From the NCBI RefSeq assembly GCF_024189295.1, contig NZ_JAIZEN010000001.1, positions 372,001 to 436,000 on the forward strand: a stretch of DNA of 64,000 nucleotides. The letters are read 5' to 3'. Below the pieces are notes generated by a model. It had not been told where the DNA came from. It ran no database searches and worked only from the letters and a program-made list of their open reading frames with translations. Positions within the stretch are counted from its first letter, which is position 1. The number at the start of each line of letters is the position of its first letter. Shown here in pieces: positions 42,200 to 51,003 of this stretch. The position numbers were made by a program, and so were the translations under genes. Source of the stretch: Halobacillus sp. A1 (GTDB taxonomy: Bacteria; Bacillota; Bacilli; Bacillales; Halobacillaceae).

Positions 42200-43309
42200 T
42201 TATTTCACGAGTTCCTTATTAATCTCATGCTCTTTAATATGTGCTAAAGGCAGCAGGGTTTTCTGAAAATCGAATGGTTCCAGCTCCATGCCTGTTTTCA
42301 CTTTGTTCGGTAAGTCTGGGTTAGCTAATGCACTGGTGCCCAGAGAGACAAGATCGGTATGTTGTTGTTTCAACAGCTGTTCCGCTTTATCCGGGTCTCC
42401 GAGCTTTCCGTTTGCTATAACGGGAAGTCGGCTGAATTCTTTAGCTGCTTCAGCGAGTGTTCGTGTACCTTCACCGAAAGATGGAGCGGCACCATCGGCA
42501 TCAGTCACGTGGATGTAATCAAGCGATGTGCTGCCGAGGGCTGTGAAGATCTCCTCAGCATCTTGCTCACCGCCAGACCATTTATGCTCTCCATCTGCTA
42601 CTTTAGCTTGGGAAAGACGAATTCCTACAATGTGATCTTCTCCTAAAACTTCCCGCACATCCTCAATGATCTGCAGGATGATACGTAAGCGATGATCTAA
42701 AGAACCACCGTACTCATCCTCCCGATTATTCAAATAGTCGGTCAAAAATTGGTCGAGTAAATAACCATTGGCACCGTGAAGCTCCACACCGTCAAAGCCT
42801 GCCTCCTTAGCGCGGACCGCACTCTGAACAAAGGAGTCTTTCACTTGTTCGATATCTTCAGAATTCATGGCCCTTGGTGTCTGAAATGCTCCTTTGCCAC
42901 CGTAGAATTCAAGCTGTTCGCCTTTTGGGGCAACGGCTGAAGGGGCAGCTGTTTCATCAGTATAGGCGTTGTACTGGCTTTGGCCTCCCGCATGCATAAG
43001 CTGTGCGATAAAGACAGCACCGTTATCTTTAACAGCGTCAACTACTGGTTTCCAGGATTCTGTATGTGATCCGTTCGCAAGTCCTGGCTGGTTTTTGTAC
43101 CCTTGGCTGAATCTGTCATCTGTATAAATCCCTTCAGAGATAATGGTACTGAACCCGCCTTTCGCAAAGCGTTCATAATATTTCTGCATCGTAATATTCG
43201 CACGCCCGTCGGCTTCTCCGCTGATTCGAGTCATAGGAGCGACTACAAAGCGGTTATCTAATGTGCGATGTTTAATTTTCAGCTCTGAGAATAGGTAATG
43301 ATAATTCAT
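42200..43309 (-). CDS. Old-yellow-enzyme family NADH:flavin oxidoreductase
   Basis: A 369-residue FMN-binding TIM barrel of the OYE family. It has NRFVVAPMTRISGEADG, FIAQLMHAGGQSQ, ELHGANGYLLDQFLTDYLNN with the substrate-site His-Gly-Ala-Asn, and the phosphate-binding PVIANGKLGDPDKAEQLL followed by VSLGTSALANPDLPNKV. Enzymes of this family reduce activated C=C bonds in enones or nitro compounds, often in stress or detoxification. It is transcribed divergently from the FMN reductase-like gene at 43502, so the two may share control. Confidence 0.9.
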   Translation of the reverse strand: MNYHYLFSELKIKHRTLDNRFVVAPMTRISGEADGRANITMQKYYERFAKGGFSTIISEGIYTDDRFSQGYKNQPGLANGSHTESWKPVVDAVKDNGAVFIAQLMHAGGQSQYNAYTDETAAPSAVAPKGEQLEFYGGKGAFQTPRAMNSEDIEQVKDSFVQSAVRAKEAGFDGVELHGANGYLLDQFLTDYLNNREDEYGGSLDHRLRIILQIIEDVREVLGEDHIVGIRLSQAKVADGEHKWSGGEQDAEEIFTALGSTSLDYIHVTDADGAAPSFGEGTRTLAEAAKEFSRLPVIANGKLGDPDKAEQLLKQQHTDLVSLGTSALANPDLPNKVKTGMELEPFDFQKTLLPLAHIKEHEINKELVK

Positions 43310-43501
43310 AATTTTGACCCCTCCTTAAAGGTTTGCTATGTGAATCATATCTCTTTTTTTTTCCACACTTCAAGGTAAGTGCTTATAAATGAAGTTAATC
43401 AACTGTACCCGATTTTAGAGAGAAGAAAATATTCAGCGCAGTTTTCAAAATTTGTAAGTTGGGTATAAGGACTAATAATCATCGAGTAAGGAGGAAGCAC
43501 A

Positions 43502-44131
43502 ATGCCACCGTTAAAAGCGTTATTCTTAAATGCATCATTAAAAAAATCAGGTGAGCCATCCAACACGGAAGGGCTGGCTCAAGAGGTCATAGATATTTAT
43601 AATGAAAAAGGTGTAAAAAGCGAAGTGATCAGACTAGCTGATTACAACATCCCTTATGGAATTGCTCAGGATCTTGGAGAAGGAGATGAGTGGCCGCAGA
43701 TTTTTGAGAAAGTAAAGGAGGCGGACATCGTCATTCTAGCTTCTCCCATATGGCTTGGAGAAAAAAGCAGCCTGGCTACAGTCGCTATTGAAAGGCTAAA
43801 TGGCAGCAGCAGTGAAACGAATGAAAAAGGGCAGGCGATCTACTACAATAAAGTGGGTGGAGTCGTTATTACTGGGAATGAAGATGGAGCAAAGCATGTA
43901 GCTTCCTCTATCTTATATGCCTTTTCACACCTCGGTTTTTTAATACCTCCAAATGTGGATACTTACTGGGTAGGAGAAGCGGGCCCAGGTCCATCCTATA
44001 TGGATGAAGGAGGTCAGGAAAATGAATTTACGAAATCTCACGTGAAAATGCTGGCCTACAATACGATGCATTTAGCGAATATACTGAAGAAACACCCGAT
44101 CCCTGCTGAGGGAAATGTAATGGAAGAATGA
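43502..44131 (+). CDS. NAD(P)H-dependent FMN reductase / flavodoxin-like oxidoreductase
   Basis: A 209-residue flavodoxin-fold protein: ALFLNASLKKSGEPSNTEGL is the FMN phosphate loop, DIVILASPIWLGEKSSLATV the second FMN loop, and VGGVVITGNEDGAKHVASSI the third. Family members reduce FMN or quinones with NAD(P)H. AAGGAGGAAGC precedes the ATG. It faces the OYE gene across a 190-bp shared promoter region, so a joint redox role is possible. Confidence 0.88.
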   Translation: MPPLKALFLNASLKKSGEPSNTEGLAQEVIDIYNEKGVKSEVIRLADYNIPYGIAQDLGEGDEWPQIFEKVKEADIVILASPIWLGEKSSLATVAIERLNGSSSETNEKGQAIYYNKVGGVVITGNEDGAKHVASSILYAFSHLGFLIPPNVDTYWVGEAGPGPSYMDEGGQENEFTKSHVKMLAYNTMHLANILKKHPIPAEGNVMEE

Positions 44132-44133
44132 TG

Positions 44134-44169
44134 AAAAGGGACACCACAACTTGCATGGTGTCCCTTTTT
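44134..44169. terminator. Bidirectional terminator
   Basis: AAAAGGGACACCA and TGGTGTCCCTTTT form a perfect 13-bp stem around CAACTTGCA, followed by T. It lies between two converging genes. Confidence 0.88.
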
Positions 44170-44173
44170 CTTT

Positions 44174-45547
44174 TTATTGGAGTTTTTTTACTGCATCAAC
44201 ATAATTCATTTCATGGCCGGTAAAGAGCGCTAGTTCCTGAAGAGTCTCAAGATAATATCTCTTATCTAAATCATAAAGAAAGTGTTGGGAAATATAGTCG
44301 ATTGTATTGCTTCCAAAATTCCAAAGGGCATCGTGTTTATCATCAGAGAGAGATTGGGCAAGCATGGTCAGAACTTCAATCAGTTCAGTGAGCAGAGACA
44401 AATCTCCCTTCGATTCTTGTCTAATATAGCCGAACCCTTTGTTAAGAAAATATTCGAAGTCTTCTGGCTGCATGATGATTCTCGTTTGTTTCTTTGAATC
44501 TAGAAGGTAAGGTGTGAACGTAACGTCTTCCTCAATAGAAACAATCAGGTCGGCGATATGGTGAATGGTGGAAAGGGCTGTTTGCGGATCAGAGTTGCCG
44601 ATCGCTTTTACAGCAATTTCACTTAATTTGATGATTCCCATTTTCATTTCCTGGATTTCCGTTTTTTTATGGCCGATTTCAAAAAATTGACGATACTTTT
44701 CGGTATCGACTTTATGCTGACCCGGTCCCCAGTAAGAAAACAAACGATTATGTTTTAAAGAAAAATCGCCGACTTTTTTGTGCAGCTGTATGATGATCTC
44801 GTCTTTGTCTGCTTCATGGATCATTTCTTTATAGCGGATCATCTGCAGATACCCTGGCTCGTTAATAGTAAATGTCATTTTATCGTTAAAATAAAACTCG
44901 AATAGAGGGCCAGGCTCATCCCCTTTATGTTCTTCCAGCTCATATTTAAGGGACTGCTTGATCGTTGATTTAGACGTGTTTTTCATAGAATAGGTAAAAT
45001 TGTGAACTTGCATCCAGCTGGATGCATGGTTGATGAAAAAAATGAAAATGATGATCGTTAATGCAGCCAGTATCACGGCCATGATGGGAATAGCTGAATA
45101 AAATTCATTTTCATTATTTGTTAGAAACAGAAAGATGACGAGAACGTATATAAAACTCCCGTGAAATATTCCCAGCATATGCTGAGTCGTTTTATCGGCT
45201 ATGAAGTTGAACATCATCCGGGGAGAGAACTGAGCACTGAAGTTCGTCAGTACGACTAAGAGCGAGTTCAAAGTAAAGGCGCTCAGAGTGAGAATGCCCC
45301 CGATCAGGGCGCTGACTAGTATTTGAGTGGCATCTCCACCTGCGCTGAACCAGGGATGAGCATACTGGGAAATATTCAATTTCAAGTCAAGGAAAATGGT
45401 GATTATAACTAGCAGGATTGAGCCAGTAATGTAAATGAGGGGCATGGACCATAACGTCATCTGCAGCTCATATTTACGCTGGCGTTCAGACATTTGAAAA
45501 TATTTTCTCATAGATATCGGCAGTTTATTTATTAATTTTTCTTTCAT
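44174..45547 (-). CDS. DUF2254 membrane protein
   Basis: A 457-residue protein of the DUF2254 family. Four membrane segments lie in the first 180 residues (MPLIYITGSILLVIITIFLD, TQILVSALIGGILTLSAFTL, IFHGSFIYVLVIFLFL and AIPIMAVILAALTIIIFIFF), with the conserved NFSAQFSPRMMFNFIADKTT between them. The rest is a soluble cytoplasmic domain with DPQTALSTIHHIADLI, also conserved in the family. Function unknown. AAGGAGGG precedes the start; the gene is monocistronic. Confidence 0.85.
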   Translation of the reverse strand: MKEKLINKLPISMRKYFQMSERQRKYELQMTLWSMPLIYITGSILLVIITIFLDLKLNISQYAHPWFSAGGDATQILVSALIGGILTLSAFTLNSLLVVLTNFSAQFSPRMMFNFIADKTTQHMLGIFHGSFIYVLVIFLFLTNNENEFYSAIPIMAVILAALTIIIFIFFINHASSWMQVHNFTYSMKNTSKSTIKQSLKYELEEHKGDEPGPLFEFYFNDKMTFTINEPGYLQMIRYKEMIHEADKDEIIIQLHKKVGDFSLKHNRLFSYWGPGQHKVDTEKYRQFFEIGHKKTEIQEMKMGIIKLSEIAVKAIGNSDPQTALSTIHHIADLIVSIEEDVTFTPYLLDSKKQTRIIMQPEDFEYFLNKGFGYIRQESKGDLSLLTELIEVLTMLAQSLSDDKHDALWNFGSNTIDYISQHFLYDLDKRYYLETLQELALFTGHEMNYVDAVKKLQ

Positions 45548-45729
45548 AACTACCCTCCTTTTGCATTCCTAGAAATCTTACCACAGTTTTACAAGTAACC
45601 GTTCCTGAGAAGAGTGTATTTAAATGAACTGTAACGGGTTTGTAATCAAAGTCTTCAAAGCTGTTGTTTAATGCATTGAAAAAAAGGAAAACAAAGGTAT
45701 ATCAATAGATACATGAAGGGAGAAACTAC

Positions 45730-46977
45730 ATGAAAACTGTTCCGAAAGATAGAAAATTAGATCAGAGCATAAACGTTTTACGTGAAGGCTATAGATTTTT
45801 GCCTAAAAGATTTGCCGATCTTGATACGGATATTTTCGAAACTCGTTTATTGGGAGAAAAGGTCATTTGTTTAACTGGAGAAAATGGGGCAAAGCTTTTT
45901 TATGACAAAGAGAAATTTCAGCGGAAAGGGGCTTTGCCAAAGAGAATTGAAAAGTCATTATTCGGTGAAAACGCGATTCAAGGAATGGATGGCGATCCCC
46001 ACGAGCATCGAAAGCTATTATTCATGTCATTGATGACTCCTGAGAAAATGGACAAACTTGGACAGCTGACTTCCGAACAATGGCGCAAACAGGCAGAAGG
46101 TTGGAAAAACCAAAAGAACATCGTTCTACTTGAAGAAGCTAAAATTGTTTTGTGTCAAGCTGCCTGTCAATGGGCTGGTGTCCCTTTGAAAGAAGGAGAA
46201 GTGAAGAAAAGGGCGGAACTGCTCTGGGCGATGGTTGATGCTTTTGGAGCTGTCGGAAGCCGGCATCGAAAAGGCAGGAAAGCGAGAGTCAATGCAGAAA
46301 AGTGGATCAAGGAATTAATTGAAAACATCAGAGAAGGAAAGGTTGCATCTGAAGAGGGGTCTGCCATTTATGAAATGGCATTTCACAGGGATTTAGATGG
46401 AAATCATTTAAGCACCCAGGTTGCAGCAAAGGAATTATTGAACGTTATACGTCCTACGGTTGCTGTAGCGGCTTATGTTGCATTTGGTGCACTGGCTCTT
46501 CATGATCATGCTGAAGAAAGAGAAAAGGTAAAGGAAGCACAGGGGGATTATATTGAGAGGTTCGCTCAGGAAATCCGCAGGTTATTTCCATTTGTTCCTT
46601 TTTTAGGAGCACGTGTTCGAAAAGACTTTATGTGGGACGGGTACTCATTTGAAAAAGACACGCTCGTCTTAATTGATGTTCACGGAATTGATCACGACCG
46701 AAGACTGTGGGAAAGACCTAATCAATTCTCTCCCGAGCGTTTTAAGGACTGGAAGGGCGGACTATTTGATTTTATCCCGCAAGGAGGCGGGGAGCACTAC
46801 ACGGGCCACCGTTGTCCAGGTGAATGGATCACGATGGAAGCTATCAAATCAAGCTTAAAGTTTTTAACACGTGAAATAGAATATGAAGTTCCAAGTCAGG
46901 ACCTCAGCTACAGTTTATCTCGGATGCCGTCATTTCCGAAAAGCGGCTTTCGCATCGAGGAAGTCGAGTTTAAATGA
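45730..46977 (+). CDS. cypC: CYP152-family fatty acid peroxygenase (P450)
   Basis: A 415-residue cytochrome P450 of the CYP152 family, which hydroxylates or decarboxylates fatty acids with hydrogen peroxide. The heme ligand is Cys362 in GGGEHYTGHRCPGEW. Instead of the usual acid-alcohol pair in helix I it has NVIRPTVAVAA with Arg241-Pro242, the substrate-carboxylate-binding pair of CYP152 enzymes (positions match B. subtilis P450BSbeta within one residue). FQRKGALPKRIEKSLFG and DGDPHEHRKLLFMSLMTPE also match. No redox partner gene is nearby, as expected for a peroxygenase. Confidence 0.92.
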   Translation: MKTVPKDRKLDQSINVLREGYRFLPKRFADLDTDIFETRLLGEKVICLTGENGAKLFYDKEKFQRKGALPKRIEKSLFGENAIQGMDGDPHEHRKLLFMSLMTPEKMDKLGQLTSEQWRKQAEGWKNQKNIVLLEEAKIVLCQAACQWAGVPLKEGEVKKRAELLWAMVDAFGAVGSRHRKGRKARVNAEKWIKELIENIREGKVASEEGSAIYEMAFHRDLDGNHLSTQVAAKELLNVIRPTVAVAAYVAFGALALHDHAEEREKVKEAQGDYIERFAQEIRRLFPFVPFLGARVRKDFMWDGYSFEKDTLVLIDVHGIDHDRRLWERPNQFSPERFKDWKGGLFDFIPQGGGEHYTGHRCPGEWITMEAIKSSLKFLTREIEYEVPSQDLSYSLSRMPSFPKSGFRIEEVEFK

Positions 46978-47058
46978 GTACTCGACCAGATGTGAATACG
47001 ATAGGATTATTTTGAAATACTAATCCATATCTTTTACACCTGGAAGGAAGGTATTCAT

Positions 47059-47415
47059 TTGACGAGCACATTAGTCAAGATATTCACATTGCCAAGTTTA
47101 TTGATAGCAGCTATGTACTTTTCTGATCAAGTAAATTATGGAGCCATTTGGCAGCCGTTAATTGTCGCAGCCATACTCATCGTAATTGGTGTACCAATGG
47201 AAAAACAATGGCTTCGTAAAGGAAACCTTTGGTCAAGTGTCGGGATGGATGTTATCAGTTCTTTTTTTATCATATGGGGTCTGTCCAATATGTTCGGGAC
47301 AGCTTCCGTAACTTTTGCGGGTGCCTTGATTCTTTCATTGATCATTGGAACAGTGGAGTACTTCCTGCATCGCTATTTATTAGGTGTCCACACGTGGGCA
47401 GAATCGGCACGATAA
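47059..47415 (+). CDS. Small integral membrane protein, DUF2512-like
   Basis: A 118-residue protein with four hydrophobic segments (FTLPSLLIAAMYFS, QPLIVAAILIVIGVPM, SVGMDVISSFFIIWGLSNMF and ALILSLIIGTVEYFLHRYLL) and the ending YLLGVHTWAE. Size and topology fit the DUF2512/YndM family of Bacillus, but this is from pattern memory. The start is TTG 47059 after GGAAGG. It follows the P450 gene by 81 bp. Confidence 0.6.
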   Translation: MTSTLVKIFTLPSLLIAAMYFSDQVNYGAIWQPLIVAAILIVIGVPMEKQWLRKGNLWSSVGMDVISSFFIIWGLSNMFGTASVTFAGALILSLIIGTVEYFLHRYLLGVHTWAESAR

Positions 47416-47443
47416 GCTCAGGTTGAAGTGACCTGGGCTTGTT

Positions 47444-48214
47444 TTATGGAAGTTGATAGAAATCCTTCGTGTTTTGAAAGAGGATTTGATACACCTCTCC
47501 TAAATCTTTCTGTTTCATTTCACTGATTTTTTTCACTGAATCATGAATCATACGAGGATGTGTGATTTCATTTTCCTTAAACGGATAAGGACCATCAGTT
47601 TCGACCATCATCAGTTCTAAAGGGTAATATTGAATAATGGACTGGATTTTCTCTTTGAAAAGGGAGTCAGGAGTAATGGAAATCATATATCCTCTTTTCA
47701 TCATCCTGTTCATCGTAGGACGTGTACCCTTAAACCAATGAAAGTGCGCTTTAGTAATACCGTGTTTCTCTAAAAGGTCGCAAACTAAATCAGCATCTTC
47801 GTACACCGCGTGGAGGATGAGAGGTTTATCGATTTCAACGGCCTTACGCATGAAAGTCTCTAAAGTTCTTACATAGTGCTGGAGTGGCAAATTCGTGCGG
47901 TGCTGACGAGTATAATAGGGCAGCCCCACTTCTCCGATCGCGATAATGTGTTTATGCTGCTTATCCAATAACTTTAAAATTCTATGTAACTCATCCTCGG
48001 AAGGAAGCTTTTGTTCCGGGTGATAGCCGACTGCCGGATAAATAGCTGGGTGGTTGGCAGCCAGCCTCAGGTTTTCCATGGAAGAACAGAGGTCGCTGGA
48101 TACACTTATTAAACCTGTGACGTTGTGTTTCTTAAGATAGTTTATGATGTTTCTCTGTATCTTTTTCTCATACCAATCGATATGGATATGAGCATCTATT
48201 ACAGCATGAGTCAT
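47444..48214 (-). CDS. TatD-family metal-dependent hydrolase
   Basis: A 256-residue TIM-barrel hydrolase. Metal ligands are in DAHIHIDW near the N-terminus, IGEVGLPYYTR (Glu), ILHAVYEDADLV (His), AHFHWFKGT (His) and VETDGPYPF (Asp). TatD proteins act as DNases or exonucleases on single-stranded DNA or RNA. The start follows AGGGAGGTGACC. It is a single gene converging on the DUF2512-like gene. It is shorter and more divergent than housekeeping TatD (for example in the YYTRQHR segment), so substrate is uncertain. Confidence 0.88.
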   Translation of the reverse strand: MTHAVIDAHIHIDWYEKKIQRNIINYLKKHNVTGLISVSSDLCSSMENLRLAANHPAIYPAVGYHPEQKLPSEDELHRILKLLDKQHKHIIAIGEVGLPYYTRQHRTNLPLQHYVRTLETFMRKAVEIDKPLILHAVYEDADLVCDLLEKHGITKAHFHWFKGTRPTMNRMMKRGYMISITPDSLFKEKIQSIIQYYPLELMMVETDGPYPFKENEITHPRMIHDSVKKISEMKQKDLGEVYQILFQNTKDFYQLP

Positions 48215-48357
48215 TTTTGGTCACCTCCCTGCCATTATTCTAGCAGATGATTTCAGGCGGAAGAAGTTGTCCATTATGAGCGAATCCTTAGTAGTTCAGT
48301 CGGTTTAATATGTTATACTCAAACTAATGAATTTCAACTTAGAGAGGGGTATGACAG

Positions 48358-49320
48358 ATGGGGAAAATTTATGTGATCCACGAAAATGATGAATGGACAG
48401 ACCATTTGACAAAGCGTTTAGAAGAATTGGAACTGCCTTATGAACTATGGCATTTGAATGAAGGAACAATTGATTTGACTCAGGACCCTCCTGAGGGTGT
48501 TTTTTATAATAGGATGAGCGCCTCTTCTCACACGAGAGATCATCGCTTCGCCCCGGAGTATGCAGAAGCTGTACTATCCTGGTTAGAGCGTCATGGACGA
48601 ACAGTTATTAATGGATCCCGTGCTTTACGGCTTGAAGTAAGTAAAGTCAACCAGTACATGGCGTTGAATGAACTGAACATCACGACACCAAAAACAGTTG
48701 CTTCTATTGGAAAAGCTCAAATTATTGAAGCGGCAAAAAAGCTGGACTTGCCTTCCTTCATAACGAAACATAACCGTGCAGGAAAAGGACAGGGAGTACA
48801 GCTTTTTCATTCCATGGAAGCGTTGAACGAGTATGTGTATGGAGATGGATTTGATGAACCGGTTGATGGCATTACGTTAGTCCAGCAGTATATAGAAGCT
48901 CCTGAGCCATATATCGTGCGGCATGAATTTGTAGGCGGGAAATTCCTATATGCAGTGAAAGTAGATACTTCTGAAGGGTTTGAACTTTGCCCGGCTGACG
49001 CTTGCAAAATAGAAGATATGTACTGCCCTACCGATAAGCCTGAAACAACACCGGGCGCAAAGTTCCAAGTGCTGGAAGGTTATTATGATCCTATCATAAA
49101 AAAGTATGAGCAATTCTTACAACAAAATGACATTCAGGTAGCGGGTATAGAAGCCATTCAAGACAAAAATGGTCAACTGTATACGTATGACGTGAATACG
49201 AATACAAACTATAATACGGATGCTGAAAGAGTAGCTTCTATTTTCGGCATGCTGGAGCTAGCCAGATATTTGGGGAATCAATTGGAAACAGTAAAAGCAA
49301 AACAGACGAATGCCGGATAG
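48358..49320 (+). CDS. RimK-like ATP-grasp ligase
   Basis: A 320-residue ATP-grasp protein. The N-terminal domain (KIYVIHENDEWTDHLTKRLE, VFYNRMSASSHTRDH) resembles RimK/glutathione-synthetase N-domains; the ATP-binding part has TPKTVASIGKAQIIEAAKKL, FITKHNRAGKGQGVQLF, a VQQYIEAPEPYIVRHEFVGG segment and the metal-binding YDVNTNTNYNTDAERVA. It likely joins an amino acid or amine to a carboxylate. No partner gene indicates the substrate. ATG 48358 follows AGAGAGGGG, and TGTTATACT (extended -10) is about 45 bp upstream. Confidence 0.8.
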   Translation: MGKIYVIHENDEWTDHLTKRLEELELPYELWHLNEGTIDLTQDPPEGVFYNRMSASSHTRDHRFAPEYAEAVLSWLERHGRTVINGSRALRLEVSKVNQYMALNELNITTPKTVASIGKAQIIEAAKKLDLPSFITKHNRAGKGQGVQLFHSMEALNEYVYGDGFDEPVDGITLVQQYIEAPEPYIVRHEFVGGKFLYAVKVDTSEGFELCPADACKIEDMYCPTDKPETTPGAKFQVLEGYYDPIIKKYEQFLQQNDIQVAGIEAIQDKNGQLYTYDVNTNTNYNTDAERVASIFGMLELARYLGNQLETVKAKQTNAG

Positions 49321-49410
49321 ATTTAAAATCGTTCTGTTGGTAAAATAGAGAGGTAGCTAGTAAAACGCAGCAAGGCGGTTGACCATCTCCCGTAGAGGGG
49401 AGGTGGTGAA

Positions 49411-49533
49411 TTGACAGACTTCGAAATTGTGACAGTCGTTCTCACATCAAACTTAGTTTTGATTGGAACTTTAAAAATCGTACTTGCGATCATTAATGAA
49501 AATAAAAAAAGTAACCATCCCTTCCGCCGCTAA
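49411..49533 (+). CDS. Small holin-like peptide, candidate type I toxin (40 residues)
   Basis: A TTG-started gene behind GAGGGGAGGTGGTGA. The product is one membrane helix with a basic tail: MTDFEIVTVVLTSNLVLIG, then LKIVLAIINENKK and NHPFRR. This matches the general form of 'putative holin-like toxin' peptides of Bacilli, and the preceding CGGTTGACCATCTCC...GAGGGGAGGTGG, able to hide the ribosome site in a hairpin, is a common companion. The gene end lies inside a terminator hairpin. An antisense RNA antitoxin was not identified. Confidence 0.6.
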   Translation: MTDFEIVTVVLTSNLVLIGTLKIVLAIINENKKSNHPFRR

Positions 49534-49554
49534 AGCATAGGATCGTTACTTTTT
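49506..49554 (+). terminator. Terminator overlapping the 3' end of the small toxin-like gene
   Basis: AAAAAGTAAC and GTTACTTTTT, with inner pairs ATCC/GGAT, form a stem whose loop contains the stop codon of the small gene. T-rich on the plus strand and A-rich on the other side, so it could work both ways. Confidence 0.7.
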
Positions 49555-49606
49555 CATATATGATGCTTAACAGGTCAGCCGTTCAAAAATATTCCTATAA
49601 GCTACT

Positions 49607-49636
49607 AAGCCCGAGTGTTCCAGCACTTGGGCTTTA
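49607..49636. terminator. Hairpin between toxin-like gene and YutJ-like gene
   Basis: AAGCCCGAGTG and CACTTGGGCTT (one G-U) pair around TTCCAG. The T runs are weak on both sides. It probably ends the minus-strand oxidoreductase transcript. Confidence 0.55.
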
Positions 49637-49673
49637 TTATGGTCAGCCTGTTTACGTGCGTGCCGAACTACTT

Positions 49674-50735
49674 TTAGTGACGTTTACTCAACCATAGAAC
49701 TCCAGATTTAGCTAAACGAGGTAATCGTCCGGTCATCGGCTGCTGCATCATGTTGCCGAAACCATCTGATTTCCCTAGTGATCCTAATGTACCTTTGAGT
49801 TTAATTTCTTTCGGTTTGCTTGGTTCTTTGTTTTTGAGCAAATCTGAAAGAATCTTTGCTATTTGCTCTCCTTGCTCGCCAGCCAATTGTGCACTCGGTG
49901 AATAAGCAGAGGAAGCACAATCACCTAAGACGTACACATTTTGCTTGGATGGAACCTGGTAGTAATCATTGAGAATTACTTTATCCTGCTCATCCTTCTC
50001 AAAAGGGAGTTCCCTCACTAAATAATTAGGGCGCACTCCTGCCGTCCAAATCGTGACATCGTTAAGGTAACACACTCCGTTGTTGCACACTCCATCTCTT
50101 TCCACATAGCCTACATTCGCGTTGTGAAGCACTTCCACGTCATTGCTTGCAAACCAGTCTTCCACGTAATTCTGGATTTTTTTATCGAACGCTCGTAATA
50201 CGGTTTCACCGCGGTCTAACAGGCGTATGTTAAGATCTGGACGGCTTTCGCGTATTTCTGAAGCTACTTCAATCCCGCTTAAACCTGCTCCGACTACAGT
50301 CACTTTCCCATATGCTTGCAAATTACCTACGGAAAAACCAGCACTCCGAGCTTTACTGAAAGATTGGACACTTTCAGTAAACTCACGGGCACCGTCGATC
50401 CCATGGTAATTATCTTCGCACCCTAGCCCAATTACTAAATAATCAAAAGGAATGGATTCCTTGAAGTCTTTGATCAAGACTTGTTCCTGTTCTATATCGA
50501 TTTTATTGATTTCAGCGAATTTATACTCAATCTGTTCATGCTGAGGAAATTCAATGCGCACGTTTTTATCTGCTTCCGTACCAGCTGCAATCGTATAAAA
50601 TTCTGTTTTTAACGAGTGATAGGGATTTCTGTCAATAACGGTGATATGTACGTCTTTAGGAATGCCGTCTTCAAGCAAATTCATAATTATTTTTAGACCA
50701 CCGTATCCGCCGCCTGCTATTACTAATCGTTTCAA
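49674..50735 (-). CDS. NDH-2-like NAD(P)/FAD-dependent oxidoreductase, YutJ-like
   Basis: A 353-residue two-dinucleotide-fold flavoprotein. The FAD motif is LVIAGGGYGGLKI at the N-terminus, the NAD motif VTVVGAGLSGIEVASEI in the middle, and FAD closing motif NVYVLGDCASSAYSPSAQLA near the end, with TIWTAGVRPNYLV before it. The plan is that of type II NADH dehydrogenases and B. subtilis YutJ. A frame extends upstream to 50759, but TTG 50735 gives a normal LVIAGGG start behind AAAGGTGGTG. Membrane-peripheral NADH:quinone activity is inferred. Confidence 0.85.
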   Translation of the reverse strand: MKRLVIAGGGYGGLKIIMNLLEDGIPKDVHITVIDRNPYHSLKTEFYTIAAGTEADKNVRIEFPQHEQIEYKFAEINKIDIEQEQVLIKDFKESIPFDYLVIGLGCEDNYHGIDGAREFTESVQSFSKARSAGFSVGNLQAYGKVTVVGAGLSGIEVASEIRESRPDLNIRLLDRGETVLRAFDKKIQNYVEDWFASNDVEVLHNANVGYVERDGVCNNGVCYLNDVTIWTAGVRPNYLVRELPFEKDEQDKVILNDYYQVPSKQNVYVLGDCASSAYSPSAQLAGEQGEQIAKILSDLLKNKEPSKPKEIKLKGTLGSLGKSDGFGNMMQQPMTGRLPRLAKSGVLWLSKRH

Positions 50736-51003
50736 GAGGTGCACCACCTTTACCTGCATTTATTTATCGACTGGATTATACCATTCATTCAAGATTACGG
50801 AAAACGCTTTCTGACTTGTTACAATTTATAGACTACCAAAAAAACGCCTATAACACTAGATAAAGTATAACATTTTTACTGATCTGCTAATACTAGCGAT
50901 TGTATTAGTCAACGCTTCCATATATTACGTTTGAAAGGTTCTAATAAGGGTAGATTGAAACCATATAGGAATTTAGACACAAGTCCGACGGAGGGGAATG
51001 AAC

